A stretch of DNA of 64,000 nt from Arthrobacter sp. efr-133-TYG-118 (GCF_030209755.1 NZ_JARVRH010000035.1:1-64000), one strand, 5' to 3'. Counted from the stretch's first letter, positions 25,865-35,173 are shown. Made by a program: numbers and translations. Notes: generated by a model from the letters alone, not told the origin.

Positions 25865-26518
25865 ATGGGCATGCGCTTCAAGGACCGTGCGGACGCCGGA
25901 CGCCGTGTGGCAGCAGGGCTTCCGCAGCTCCGGCAACGGCCGGACACCATCTTGTTGGGCCTCGCCCGCGGTGGGGTCCCCGTGGCGGCCGCTGCCGCCG
26001 TCGAACTCCAGCAGCCATACGGTGCCATTCTGGTGCGCAAACTCGGCATCCCGGGGCGCGAGGAAACAGCGTTCGGCGCCCTGGCCTGGTCCAACGGCAG
26101 GATCGTGCGCATGCTCAACCGGCCTCTCGGCGAACGCATGCTGCGGCACGGAATCACCCAGGCTTCCCTTGATGCCGTGGAGGTACGCGAGCGGGGCGAA
26201 CTCCTGCGGCGCGTGAAGACCTACCCTGGTATCAACTTCGACCTCTCGGGCAAGACTGTCGTTCTTGTCGACGACGGACTCGCCACGGGCGCAACGATGC
26301 GCGCCGCCGTCGAGGCCGTCCGCGCGGGTGGAGCGGCGACTGTCGTGGCCGCCGTTCCCGTGTCCTCCCTCGAAGCCCAGGCGTCCATCAGCCGGGTGTG
26401 CGATTTCATGATGTGCCTGCACACGCCGGGCAAGTTCCACGCCGTGGGGGCGTTCTACGAGCACTTCGAGCAATTGACCGACGACGACGCGGTGCGGCTT
26501 TTGGAGCAGGCGGGGTAG
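25865..26518 (+). CDS. Phosphoribosyltransferase family protein
   Basis: A 217-aa type I phosphoribosyltransferase fold. The PRPP loop is VVLVDDGLATGATMRAAVEAV, and LGLARGGVPVAAAAAVEL forms the pyrophosphate-binding loop. Proteins of this type (often about 210-220 aa, stand-alone) are widespread in bacteria, but their substrate is generally unknown; they are not the standard purine or pyrimidine enzymes. The ATG at 25865 with upstream GAG is preferred; in-frame GTG codons at 25850 and 25856 are alternatives. The C-terminal FHAVGAFYEHFEQLTDDDAV is also characteristic of this subgroup. Confidence 0.87.
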   Translation: MGMRFKDRADAGRRVAAGLPQLRQRPDTILLGLARGGVPVAAAAAVELQQPYGAILVRKLGIPGREETAFGALAWSNGRIVRMLNRPLGERMLRHGITQASLDAVEVRERGELLRRVKTYPGINFDLSGKTVVLVDDGLATGATMRAAVEAVRAGGAATVVAAVPVSSLEAQASISRVCDFMMCLHTPGKFHAVGAFYEHFEQLTDDDAVRLLEQAG

Positions 26519-26535
26519 CCGCAGGCGATCGAGGA

Positions 26536-27351
26536 CTACCCCGATGACGCTGTCGGCCGCCGATTGCCCATCACGATTTGGCTCGAAGGAAGTACCTGGG
26601 TGAACGGGAGGCCTCCGACGACGTTTTGACGACCGCTCGCCCCCACGGCCCGATGGATGAGCTTGGCGATAGACGGTGCCGGGCCCACGCCGAATTCCTG
26701 TCTCAGGTCGGCGGAGTAGCTCTTGTAGGTGCGAAGGGCGGAGACGAGGTCGCCAGAGGCGAGGTGTGCCTGGATCAGCAGCCGGTAAGAGGACTCCCGG
26801 AACGGTTCCAAGGAGATTGCCACGGTCGTGGCGGCCTTGGTTTCCTCGGCATTTCCATGGCTGAGGTGGTACTCGGCGATGGAGTCGAGGGCAGCTGTCC
26901 GCACTGTCCGGAAGCGTTCCTGTTCGGCCAGGATCCAGTCCTCGTACCACCCCGGAAGAAGCTCCGCCGTTCGCAGCCGTTCCCACCTCGCGTACCAATC
27001 GCTCAGCTCGGAGGCCGGGGCGTGAAGCTCGCATTCAAGATCGGTGATATCAACGAGTACTTCCCCACTGAGGGCCACGGAATCATCTGTGGTTCCGTCG
27101 GCATCGAGCAGGCCGGGAAGCTCGTGATTGATGTGCCAGATGCTCACCCTGAGTCCGACCGCCGCCTGGGCATCGGAGGAGTCGGGCCAGAGAAGTCCGG
27201 AGAGGAACGTGCGCGGCCGCTCGCCGAGCAGGGCCAGGGCGGTGATAAGGCGTTGCTGCCGATGCGCTACTTTCTGCCGCCGGCCATCCCTGCTCAGTGT
27301 CCAACCGTTGAGCAGGGTCAGGGACCACTGAGGATCCGGTGATGAAACCAC
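26536..27351 (-). CDS. SARP-type (BTAD domain) transcriptional regulator
   Basis: A 271-aa regulator with a winged-helix DNA-binding region of the SARP/OmpR type (about 8-100: SLTLLNGWTLSRDG, LLWPDSSDAQAAVGLRVSIW) followed by a bacterial transcriptional activation domain (about 110-240: WYEDWILAEQERFR, EPFRESSYRLLIQAHLASGD, RTYKSYSADLRQEFGV). SARPs usually activate nearby biosynthetic clusters by binding heptamer direct repeats. It is divergent from the glycan operon, and such repeats occur upstream of that operon and of the SLH gene, so it is the likely local activator (inference). The start is GTG. Confidence 0.87.
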   Translation of the reverse strand: MVSSPDPQWSLTLLNGWTLSRDGRRQKVAHRQQRLITALALLGERPRTFLSGLLWPDSSDAQAAVGLRVSIWHINHELPGLLDADGTTDDSVALSGEVLVDITDLECELHAPASELSDWYARWERLRTAELLPGWYEDWILAEQERFRTVRTAALDSIAEYHLSHGNAEETKAATTVAISLEPFRESSYRLLIQAHLASGDLVSALRTYKSYSADLRQEFGVGPAPSIAKLIHRAVGASGRQNVVGGLPFTQVLPSSQIVMGNRRPTASSG

Positions 27352-27759
27352 GTCTCATACCCCAATCGAACGTCGGATTCCTGGTGGGCAAACCGCCACG
27401 TCGTCTGACGTTAGCCAGCGTTGACCAGCCCGGTCACGAGTGGCCACTACCTGAATCAAGAACCCCTAACGGATGTCCTACTTACTCGTAAACGATTTTT
27501 GTTCCCGCTGGCCTCGGAAGCCCTCCGGCCGAAACATTCACGACAAGAGACACGCCTGCTTGTAACGGCGCTGTAACGGGTCCGGTCCCATGCTCATGCC
27601 AACATGCACCTGACCTGGCGCGTGCAACGGCGAGCGAAATCGAGGTGCGGTCATGAACCATCCAGACCCCCTTTTCCGGCGACCCTCCAAAAGAGGGCGC
27701 CATATGCTTCCCAGCTGGTGTTCCGCATTCGTGTGGGTAAACGGACAGGGGTGAGAGCG
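27352..27759. other. Long divergent intergenic region between SARP gene and glycan operon
   Basis: About 400 nt without a credible gene. It must hold the promoter of the SARP gene (right to left) and that of the first glycosyltransferase (left to right). The only clear signal is the 11-bp-periodic direct repeat at 27561-27578. An open frame running through it lacks codon character and a ribosome site. I see no riboswitch-like structure or terminator. Confidence 0.5.
27561..27578 (+). promoter_or_regulatory. SARP-like direct repeat upstream of the glycan operon
   Basis: Two identical heptamers, TGTAACG at 27561-27567 and 27572-27578, are separated by 4 bp, giving the 11-bp periodicity of SARP binding sites. 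A possible -10 (CATGCT) starts about 10 bp after the second heptamer, close to the usual SARP geometry. A similar pair lies at 37633-37650. The neighbouring gene encodes a SARP. Confidence 0.6.
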
Positions 27760-28626
27760 GTGTCCATTGGTCAGTTGGAGCCCGCCGGCAGCCGGACCCC
27801 TGGTGCTTCGGCCCCCGGGACTTCGTTTCCGGCGGCTTCGATCAGTGTGGTGATTCCTACTCTGAACGAGGCACTGAATCTGCCGTGGGTGCTCAGGCGG
27901 ATGCCGTCGTACGTTGACGAAGTGATCATTGTGGACGGTCGATCCGAAGACCTCACCGTGGATGTGGCGCGCGCGCTTCGCTTCGATGTCGTCGTTGTGA
28001 ACGAGCTGCATGCCGGCAAGGGCGCCGCCATGCGGGCAGGGTTCGCCGCGGCCACCGGGGACATCATCGTCATGCTCGACGCGGACGGCAGCATGGACCC
28101 CAGGGAGATCGGCTGGTTCGTTTCACCCCTCCAGCACGACCACGATTTCGTGAAGGGCTCCCGTTATGTCACCGGCGGCGGTTCCGATGACTTGACGCGT
28201 TTGCGCAATCTAGGCAACCGTGCGCTCACAGGGCTGGCGAACAAGGCCCTGCACTGCCACTTCTCGGACCTCTGCTACGGGTATATCGCTTTCCGCAGGG
28301 AGTGCCTGGAGGTTCTTGAACTCAAGTCCGATGGTTTCGAAATCGAGACCGAGTTGGTGTCGCGGGCTGCACGGGCGGGGCTTAGGATCGCTGAGGTGCC
28401 AAGTCATGAGCTCTCCCGCATTTCGGGCAATTCGCATCTGCAGACCTTTCGCGACGGGTGGCGCGTCCTGCGCACGCTGACCCGTGAGTGCGTCGGATGG
28501 GACGCGCCGACGGCGGGGGTACGCCCGGAGGCCCTTCGGCGCGTGAAGTACCGGTATCCCGACATGAGGTTTCCCCACGTCCCTACCGACCCGAAGACGG
28601 TCCTGGCGATGCTGGCGGACGGATAA
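27760..28626 (+). CDS. Glycosyltransferase family 2 protein, DPM1-like
   Basis: A 288-aa GT2 enzyme (GT-A fold) resembling polyprenyl-phosphate sugar transferases. The nucleotide-binding start ISVVIPTLNEALNLPWVL is at about 28-45, GKGAAMRAGFAAATGDIIVMLDADG carries the metal-binding DAD (107-109), and YGYIAFRR and IETELVSRAARAGLRIAEVP are typical of DPM1/GtrB-like enzymes. No C-terminal membrane segments are seen. The GTG at 27760 has GGGGTGAGA upstream; a GTG at 27751 is possible. It is the first gene of the glycan operon and would load a lipid carrier or add a sugar at the inner membrane face. Confidence 0.85.
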   Translation: MSIGQLEPAGSRTPGASAPGTSFPAASISVVIPTLNEALNLPWVLRRMPSYVDEVIIVDGRSEDLTVDVARALRFDVVVVNELHAGKGAAMRAGFAAATGDIIVMLDADGSMDPREIGWFVSPLQHDHDFVKGSRYVTGGGSDDLTRLRNLGNRALTGLANKALHCHFSDLCYGYIAFRRECLEVLELKSDGFEIETELVSRAARAGLRIAEVPSHELSRISGNSHLQTFRDGWRVLRTLTRECVGWDAPTAGVRPEALRRVKYRYPDMRFPHVPTDPKTVLAMLADG

Positions 28627-29657
28627 TGCCCGCCGCGGCCGGCTGGCCCAGTGTCAGCGTCGTAATCTGTTGCTTCACCGAAGCAAGGTGGGAGTTGCTG
28701 CTCCGCTGCATCGCGTCGGTTCAGTCCCAAACGTTCCGGCCGGTACAGTTTGTTGTCGTTGTTGACCACAACGAGGATCTCTACCGGCGATTGGGGCTGT
28801 ACCGGCGGCTGACGGGTGCGCTGCTAGGCGTCGAAGTGGTGGAGAACTCGGGGTCCCAGGGCCTTTCCGGCGCCCGCAATACCGGGGTGAAGGCGGCAAG
28901 CGGGGACATTGTGGCCTTCCTCGACGATGACGCCGAAGCCGCGCCGGACTGGCTGGCCCGGCTCGTCCTGCTCTATGACGATCCGGACGTGTTGGCGGTC
29001 GGGGGCCGGGTTGAACCAGTGTGGGAATCAGGTCGGCCGGCGCACTTTCCCGAAGAACTGGATTGGATTGTCGGTTGCACCTATAAGGGCTTGCCCAGGG
29101 TCGCCGCGCAGGTGCGCAACGTTATCGGCGCGAACATGTCCTTCCGCTGCGAAGTCTTTGAGCGGGTCGGCGGCTTCAATGCTTCCCTTGGCCGGCAAGG
29201 TGATCGTCCCCTTGGATGCGAGGAGACCGAATTGTGCCTGCGGGCATCCATCGGTTCCCCCGGAACACGCGTGGTTTACGAACCCGCAGCCGTGGTTCGC
29301 CACCATGTGCCGGCTACGCGCGGCACCGTGCGCTACATGTTGGCGAGAGCCTGGTCAGAGGGGGTTTCGAAGGCTCAGGTGACCCGGCTTGTCGGCCGGA
29401 GCGAAATCCTTGGACCGGAACGCCGATATGTTCGCAGGGTGCTGCCGCGCGCCGTTCTTGCCGGATTACGCTCCTGCACGCGCGACGGTGACGTGGGAGG
29501 CCTGGCCAGGGCCGGAGTGATCGTAGCGGTTCTGGCTGTCACCGCGGTTGGTTATCTGCAGAGCCTGTGGGAGACGTCATCGCCCCAGGCGCGCGTATCC
29601 AGCTCCGTTTTGTACCGGCTTATTCGCGACAAGAGTGGAGGCGGGCCCAGTGATTAA
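28626..29657 (+). CDS. Glycosyltransferase family 2 protein
   Basis: A 343-aa GT2 enzyme. It begins PSVSVVICCFTEARW, has the DXD-like acidic cluster AFLDDDAEAAP (about 98-106), an acceptor-side segment GANMSFRCEVFERVGGF and ETELCLRASIGSPGTRVVYEP, as in cell-wall rhamnosyl/galactosyl GT2 enzymes. A hydrophobic stretch (about 288-306, VIVAVLAVTAVGYL) near the C terminus may anchor it to the membrane. The ATG overlaps the previous TAA by one base (TAATG), so the two transferases are translationally coupled. Confidence 0.87.
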   Translation: MPAAAGWPSVSVVICCFTEARWELLLRCIASVQSQTFRPVQFVVVVDHNEDLYRRLGLYRRLTGALLGVEVVENSGSQGLSGARNTGVKAASGDIVAFLDDDAEAAPDWLARLVLLYDDPDVLAVGGRVEPVWESGRPAHFPEELDWIVGCTYKGLPRVAAQVRNVIGANMSFRCEVFERVGGFNASLGRQGDRPLGCEETELCLRASIGSPGTRVVYEPAAVVRHHVPATRGTVRYMLARAWSEGVSKAQVTRLVGRSEILGPERRYVRRVLPRAVLAGLRSCTRDGDVGGLARAGVIVAVLAVTAVGYLQSLWETSSPQARVSSSVLYRLIRDKSGGGPSD

Positions 29658-30738
29658 CCAGCAGATCGCCACGTCGCCGGCAGTTGTCTTTGACGTCCAC
29701 GGACGTGTCGCAATCAGGGTCGCCCAGGGTACGCCAGGTGAGGCGCAGCTACGCGACATGCTTGCCCCGTTCCTGGGCCCTTCGACTTCAAACCTGCAGT
29801 TGAACATCGGCGGCAGCGTCACTCCGGTTCCCGCGCAATCCCATGCCGAAGACGCCTACCGGTATACAGACGATTCGTTGTTCCTCCCTGAGGACCGGGT
29901 TCGGGTCACCCGCACCGAAAACGGCTTCATGATCGAAGGGGCGGGCGAACTACTGACGGCGGTCGTGCCGCTGTTGGACCACCTGTGCATCAGGCAGGAA
30001 ACCGCGATGGTTCACGCTGCGATGGTGAACTATCGGGGAGCGGGCATTCTCATGCCCGCATGGGGCGGCGTCGGGAAGACGAGTACGGTCGCGAAACTCC
30101 TGGCCATGCCGGACGTCGGCTTCATGGCCGATGACTGGGGATTCATCACCGCGGAGGGGACCCTCCTGTCCTATGCAAAACCGATGTTCATCAAGCCCCA
30201 CCACCGGCCAATCTATCCGGACCTGTTCCAAGGAGTCCGCAAGCCGCTCGCGCCGGGCTGGCTGACTTCGACGATCAGCAGCGTGGCCACGGCTGTGCAC
30301 CCTGTCATCGTCCGCTATCCACGCACGGCCGCGTTCACGCGGCGGTGGTCGCCCGAGCACAGGATGGTCCACCCGGGAGACGTATTCGGCCCCGGTAAAA
30401 TCGTTCCCCAGGCACCTGCCCGGATCGCTGTCTTCCTCGAACGCTTCGACGGAATGGATGCCCGGTTGGAGCGCCGGACAGAAGCCTGGATGGCGGCACG
30501 CATTGTGGGCAACTTTCATTCTGAGTTGCCTTTGGTATCGCGGCGACTCATCGAGGCCCTTGGGGCCACGGGTCTCGTGTCATTGGGCGAGCATTTCTCC
30601 GCAAAAACCTCCGTCATTGCCCGCGCGTTGGGTGATGTTCCGTGCTTCGTGCTGCGGCTTCCCGCGGCGTGGTCCGCCGACCGGACCTCAGACTATGTCG
30701 CGGGCACCGTCACCTCCATGGTGGACGGCGGGCCGTGA
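29650..30738 (+). CDS. HPr-kinase-like P-loop protein in glycan operon
   Basis: A 362-aa protein with a central P-loop, PAWGGVGKTSTV (about 136-147), preceded by MVHAAMVNYRGAGIL, the strand-loop order of HprK/PckA-type kinases, and followed by FMADDWGFIT (about 159-167), where the paired aspartates match the HprK/PckA metal site. The first P-loop glycine is replaced by alanine. No HPr partner region is recognised. The GTG overlaps the preceding stop by 8 nt. Similar HprK-related proteins occur in polysaccharide and exosortase loci, with unknown substrates; it could phosphorylate a protein or sugar in the pathway. Confidence 0.68.
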   Translation: MINQQIATSPAVVFDVHGRVAIRVAQGTPGEAQLRDMLAPFLGPSTSNLQLNIGGSVTPVPAQSHAEDAYRYTDDSLFLPEDRVRVTRTENGFMIEGAGELLTAVVPLLDHLCIRQETAMVHAAMVNYRGAGILMPAWGGVGKTSTVAKLLAMPDVGFMADDWGFITAEGTLLSYAKPMFIKPHHRPIYPDLFQGVRKPLAPGWLTSTISSVATAVHPVIVRYPRTAAFTRRWSPEHRMVHPGDVFGPGKIVPQAPARIAVFLERFDGMDARLERRTEAWMAARIVGNFHSELPLVSRRLIEALGATGLVSLGEHFSAKTSVIARALGDVPCFVLRLPAAWSADRTSDYVAGTVTSMVDGGP

Positions 30739-32882
30739 GCGGGAGCGCGGGCGCTGGCAGCGTACTGGACGTGTCTGTCGTGATCCCGGCCCGCAACGCC
30801 GCCAACTGGCTCGGCGAATGCCTGAAGTCCGTCCTTGACCAGAACCCCCGCGAGGTGATTGTCATAGACGGCTGTTCGCAGGACGCCACCGTGCAGATCG
30901 CCCGTTCCTACGGGGCACGCGTCATCTCCGACAGGGGACGCGGTCTGCCGGCGGCGCGCATGCTCGGCGCCAGGGCCGCGCACGCCGATCTTGTCGCGCT
31001 CATCGATGCCGACGTCATCGTTCCTCCCGGCGTTCTGGAGAACCTGATGAAGGAGTTCCAGGCAGGCGGCTTCGATGGTTTGCAGTTTGGACTCGTGAGC
31101 GAGCCCGACGGCACCGGCTACTGGGGAGCCTCCCTTGCCTGGCACCATAACCACAGCAGGGTCCGCTCATGGTTCGGCGTCAGCGCCACCCTCATGCGCC
31201 GCAGTGTCCTCCTCGACGCAGGGTTCGATGAGAGCTTCCGGTCGGGCGAGGACATCGAGCTCCGGATCCGGCTCGAGGACGGTGGATACCGCCTCGGCGT
31301 CTCCCCCACGACCTTCGTCAGGCACCGGTTTGCTGACAGCTTCGAATACGCCCGCGACCAATGGCTTCAGGACGGGGCCGGTTTGGCGCGCACGATGCAC
31401 AAGCACCCGCGCCGCGCCGGCTGGTTGATATTCCTGCCTCTTCTTGCGACGGCGCGTGGCGTCCTTCTCTCCCTGGCGACCGCTCCCCGGTTCCTGCCAT
31501 ACTGGGCTGGCTTCGTCCTGTACAACTATGGGGCTTTTGTCAGCACCTTGCTGCGACTTCCCAGGCAGGGCCTTTCCCTCGGCGGGAACGCCATGTGGCT
31601 CGCGGCGGCCCGTATTGCACCGATGGCCGCCGGGCTGCTGTTCTGGGCCCTTGCCGCCGTCGTGATTCCTGCCGACCGCCTGGGGCTGGCCTCTACTGTG
31701 GTCGCTGCGACAATGCTGACGGTGCAGTTGGGAATGCTCGGCGTCGGCCCGGCGACCCTGTCCGTACTACCCGCCCAGGCCGACGGGGGCCGGACCCTGA
31801 TACCAGCAAGTGTCGCAGCCGTGAGCTTTTCGTCGCTCCTCATGGCCACCGGATTGCTCGTCGTGACCTCTTTCCAGCGATCCGGCGTCGGCATTGCCTG
31901 GACGAACCCGCTCATGAGCGCCGCCTTTTTTGCCGCGGCGCTCTTCGCCGCCGTCGCGTACCAGTTCGACCACATCGCCGTCGCTCAGGCGCGGGCGGAC
32001 CGTGCCTTGACGCGCAGCCTCGTCCAGGCCGTGTTCCAGCTCGCCACCCTCGCCATTTGCCTGTTTACCGGCTACCGAGATCCGGCCGCCATCGTCGTTG
32101 CCGTGGCAATGGGTGCCTTGGCGAGCGTGATCCTCGGTGTGCATCAGCTCAGACGCACCGACACGGCTCCGCAGTGGACGCAGGCGAATTGGCGCGAAGT
32201 CATCAAAGTCTGGGGTCCGGGCCTGCGCCAGCACGCACTCATGCTTGCCGACCGCGCACCAGGCTACGTCCTTCCACTCGTCGTGGCAGCGGCACTGAAC
32301 ACGTCGGCTGCAGCAGCCTGGTATGTCGTTTGGATGCTTGCTTCAGCGATCTTTTTCGTGCCCCAATCAGCTGGCTACTCACTCCAGACAGCCATCGCGG
32401 CGGACACAGCCGACCCCCGCGTTTCTTCACGCCCCGGCCTGGTTCGGAAGGCCTTGCAGATGAGCCTCTTCCTCACCGGGCTTGCCGGGCTGCTGCTGCT
32501 GGCGGCCGGCTCTCTGCTGCTGCCCTTGTTGGGGTCCGGCTACGCGTCGGCGTGGGTGCTGCTACCTTTCCTGGTCCCGGCCCTGATGCTCACATGTGTC
32601 ACACAGGTCTACTACGGGGTGTGCCGTTCCACCGGACGTTTGGCTGAATCCACGATGGTCGCGATTGCGGCATGCGTCCTCGCGGTGGCACCGGCTCCCG
32701 CGGTCGCCCAACACTTTGGGCTCACCGGAGTTTCCGTGCTCTGGCTGGTCGTCCAACTGGGCGCAGCAGTGGTTGCTGGCGGCCGGTTGCACCGCTTCTC
32801 ACGGGACCATGGCCCTGCCCGGGTCAGACGCAATATCGGGCGCACGTCCGGGTCACCCGCGCACAGGGTATCGGCGCCGTAA
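30735..32882 (+). CDS. Fusion of GT2 glycosyltransferase and flippase-like membrane domain
   Basis: A 715-aa two-domain protein. Residues 1-230 form a GT2 transferase (DVSVVIPARNAANWLGECL, VIDGCSQDATVQIA, ALIDADVIVPPG with DAD, FRSGEDIELRIRLEDGGYRLG). Residues about 280-695 form a polytopic domain with about 12 segments, resembling Wzx/MATE polysaccharide flippases (RIAPMAAGLLFWAL at its start, later WGPGLRQHALMLADRAPGYVLP). The fusion would couple sugar addition to transport of the lipid-linked glycan. The GTG overlaps the preceding TGA by 4 nt, and the next ATG overlaps its TAA by one base. Confidence 0.8.
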   Translation: MSGSAGAGSVLDVSVVIPARNAANWLGECLKSVLDQNPREVIVIDGCSQDATVQIARSYGARVISDRGRGLPAARMLGARAAHADLVALIDADVIVPPGVLENLMKEFQAGGFDGLQFGLVSEPDGTGYWGASLAWHHNHSRVRSWFGVSATLMRRSVLLDAGFDESFRSGEDIELRIRLEDGGYRLGVSPTTFVRHRFADSFEYARDQWLQDGAGLARTMHKHPRRAGWLIFLPLLATARGVLLSLATAPRFLPYWAGFVLYNYGAFVSTLLRLPRQGLSLGGNAMWLAAARIAPMAAGLLFWALAAVVIPADRLGLASTVVAATMLTVQLGMLGVGPATLSVLPAQADGGRTLIPASVAAVSFSSLLMATGLLVVTSFQRSGVGIAWTNPLMSAAFFAAALFAAVAYQFDHIAVAQARADRALTRSLVQAVFQLATLAICLFTGYRDPAAIVVAVAMGALASVILGVHQLRRTDTAPQWTQANWREVIKVWGPGLRQHALMLADRAPGYVLPLVVAAALNTSAAAAWYVVWMLASAIFFVPQSAGYSLQTAIAADTADPRVSSRPGLVRKALQMSLFLTGLAGLLLLAAGSLLLPLLGSGYASAWVLLPFLVPALMLTCVTQVYYGVCRSTGRLAESTMVAIAACVLAVAPAPAVAQHFGLTGVSVLWLVVQLGAAVVAGGRLHRFSRDHGPARVRRNIGRTSGSPAHRVSAP

Positions 32883-34780
32883 TGGCCGTACAATCCCCTT
32901 GGAGCGTCTCCGCCTCCCGCTTGCACCGATCCGACGTCGGTACACAACTCCCCCTCGTCGTCACCGACCCGAAGCGTCCCCGGGCCGCCCAGCATCGGGC
33001 CGACCGGGGTGACCCGCGGGTTCCGGGCGCTCTCGCGGTGATGGCGGCGACCGCCCTGATTTTGGGGGTGTGGGCGCTCAAAACAGTGAACGCGCAGGAC
33101 ATTGGGGGCGGCGGCCTGATCCAGGTCCTGCCTGCCAGCTATTTCTTTGCCCTGGGCCTGAGCCTGGCCGGTTTCGTCGGTTCCCTCGGTCTCAAGGTCC
33201 TTCGCCTGTGGTTGCTCGTCGTTCAGCTTCTTGTTTTGATCGTCATTCTGCATGGGGCCGACCCGATCATTCACGGCTTGCCCCGCTTGGAAGCCAGCTA
33301 CCGCCACTTGGGCATCACCGACTACATCACACAGTCCGGAGGCCTGGACCGGAAGCTCGACGCATATTTCAACTGGCCCGGGTTTTTCGGACTACTGGCG
33401 ATGCTCTCGAATGCCACAGGAGTCCACGATCTGGCATGGGTTGCCACGTGGGCGCCGGTCGGGGTCAACGTCTTGCTCATGCCCGCCCTGCTGGCGCTTG
33501 CCCTGCGCCTTACCTCCAGCCCAAGGCAAGCATGGGCAGGAGTATGGATGTTCTACCTGGCCAGCTGGGTGGGGCAGGATTACCTCTCCCCGCAGGCCTG
33601 CGCCTTGCTGCTGCTGCTGACCCTGGTCGCCTGTGTTCTGACAGTTTTCCCCGGGTGGCCGCGGAAGCCGGCGGGCAAACTCGCTAGTCGGTTCAGGAAT
33701 CTTGCGCGTAGGCTCGAACCCGGGAAATCGGCGCCGATTCCCGCCGAACTACCACGGTCGGCCTTCATCATATTGGCCGCAGTGTGCGTAGTGCTCTTGG
33801 CTGGGATGACAGTCGCCCATCAACTCACTCCCTTCGCCGCTATTCCTATCCTGGCGCTGCTCGCCCTGAGTGGAAGGTGCCGGCTACGCTTCCTTCCGGT
33901 CCTTGCGTTGTTGCTTCCGGTCTGCTGGCTGGTCCTGGCCGCCACCCCTTTCCTCATCGGCCACCTGCACACTCTCTTCGGGTCCATCGGCAACATCAAT
34001 GCCGCCGCCTCCGCCTCGTTGCTCAACAGGGTGGGCGGTAACCCGGCCCACCAGTTCATCGTCTACTCCCGGCTCGCGGAGGGAGCCGTGGTCTGGGTCC
34101 TCGCGGGACTAGGCAGCCTCCGCGGACGACGGCTGCGGAGGCCGTGGCTAGCTGCCGCGTTGGGCACCGTGGCGCCTTTCGTCATGTTCCCGCTCCAGTC
34201 TTATGGTGGTGAGCTGCTGCTCCGGATATACCTTTTCAGCCTTCCGTTCGCCGCCAGCCTCGTCGTGCTTCCGTTACTTCCACGTGGTCCCAGTCCGCCC
34301 GGATTGCGCCAGCTGGCCGCGCTCCTGCTGCTCGGATCAGTCATCGCCACGGGCACAGTCGCCACCCGCTACGGCAATGACGCCATCGAGAATTTCACAC
34401 CTGACGAGATCGCCCTGGTCAACCGGCTTTACGCCGCCGCGCCCCAGGGCTCGGTCCTTATCGAGGCGGTTCACGACACGGCCTGGCGGTATGAGCACTA
34501 CGCCGGCTACCGGTACGAGACCCTCCTCCAAGCGGAGCCGGCACGCCCCGGCGACCCGCAGCCCGGCTGCGCATCGATAACCCAGCTCGTCCCGTCCACA
34601 GGCGCCTACTTGATAGTCACTGCAAGCCAGGTCGCCGCAGCCGACGTTCTCAACACGGGGCCGAGCGAAGGCTTGCAACACTTGATCGACAGGTGCGCCC
34701 TCCAAGGGGGCTGGTCAATGGAATACCGCAACGCCGGCGGAGTGATCTACCACCTGCAGGGAGCACCGAATGGCATCTAA
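32882..34780 (+). CDS. Polytopic membrane protein of glycan operon (polymerase or C-type glycosyltransferase-like)
   Basis: A 632-aa protein with about 12 to 14 predicted membrane segments between residues 55 and 510 and a soluble C-terminal domain (about 520-632). The pattern of many helices plus a polar first loop (GADPIIHGLPRLEASYRHLGITDYI) fits Wzy-like polymerases or lipid-dependent GT-C transferases, but I recognise no family-defining motif. The ATG overlaps the TAA of the fusion gene (TAATG). Its place after a flippase suggests a role outside the membrane in joining glycan units. Function is inferred from context only. Confidence 0.7.
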   Translation: MAVQSPWSVSASRLHRSDVGTQLPLVVTDPKRPRAAQHRADRGDPRVPGALAVMAATALILGVWALKTVNAQDIGGGGLIQVLPASYFFALGLSLAGFVGSLGLKVLRLWLLVVQLLVLIVILHGADPIIHGLPRLEASYRHLGITDYITQSGGLDRKLDAYFNWPGFFGLLAMLSNATGVHDLAWVATWAPVGVNVLLMPALLALALRLTSSPRQAWAGVWMFYLASWVGQDYLSPQACALLLLLTLVACVLTVFPGWPRKPAGKLASRFRNLARRLEPGKSAPIPAELPRSAFIILAAVCVVLLAGMTVAHQLTPFAAIPILALLALSGRCRLRFLPVLALLLPVCWLVLAATPFLIGHLHTLFGSIGNINAAASASLLNRVGGNPAHQFIVYSRLAEGAVVWVLAGLGSLRGRRLRRPWLAAALGTVAPFVMFPLQSYGGELLLRIYLFSLPFAASLVVLPLLPRGPSPPGLRQLAALLLLGSVIATGTVATRYGNDAIENFTPDEIALVNRLYAAAPQGSVLIEAVHDTAWRYEHYAGYRYETLLQAEPARPGDPQPGCASITQLVPSTGAYLIVTASQVAAADVLNTGPSEGLQHLIDRCALQGGWSMEYRNAGGVIYHLQGAPNGI

Positions 34781-35153
34781 GCACAGGAGCGCCGCTGCGA
34801 TCGGCGTCGTCGTCGCCGTTGTGGCACTGGCTTCGATTCCTTTGTCTTTCACTGGCCCTGAGGAACTACGCCTTGTAGTCATAGGACCGTTCCTCCTCGC
34901 CGGCCCTGGAACGGCCCTCATCCTGTTCCTGAAACCCCCTCGAGTCCGAAAAGGAACGGGATTCGAGGTGCTCCCGTTGGCCGTGGCGATCGCGGTGAGC
35001 TTCAGTCTTGCCTCGGCCATCCTGCTCTCGACGGCGATGCTGTACGCCGGTTTCTGGCATCCATCGGCGGCTGTATCCCTCCTGGCCGTGCTCACTCTGG
35101 GCCTCCTCGCCGCCGTGGACCGACGGTCACGGCGAAAGGAACCGGCGCCATAA
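34770..35153 (+). CDS. Small membrane protein of glycan operon
   Basis: A 127-aa protein with four hydrophobic segments (about 10-27, 35-53, 71-91 and 95-113), ending in a basic tail (DRRSRRKEPAP). It overlaps the preceding gene by 11 nt and has GGGAG before its ATG, so it belongs to the same operon and closes it. No family is recognised. It could be an accessory subunit of the polymerase-like protein. Confidence 0.7.
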   Translation: MASKHRSAAAIGVVVAVVALASIPLSFTGPEELRLVVIGPFLLAGPGTALILFLKPPRVRKGTGFEVLPLAVAIAVSFSLASAILLSTAMLYAGFWHPSAAVSLLAVLTLGLLAAVDRRSRRKEPAP

Positions 35154-35173
35154 CGAAGGGGCGGGCAATGCAC

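Noticed and set aside
27604..27759. 52-residue N-terminal extension of the first glycosyltransferase
   Set aside because: The extension is rich in R, P and S, has no ribosome site at its ATG, and overlaps the SARP-type promoter. The GTG at 27760 with GGGGTGAGA is better.
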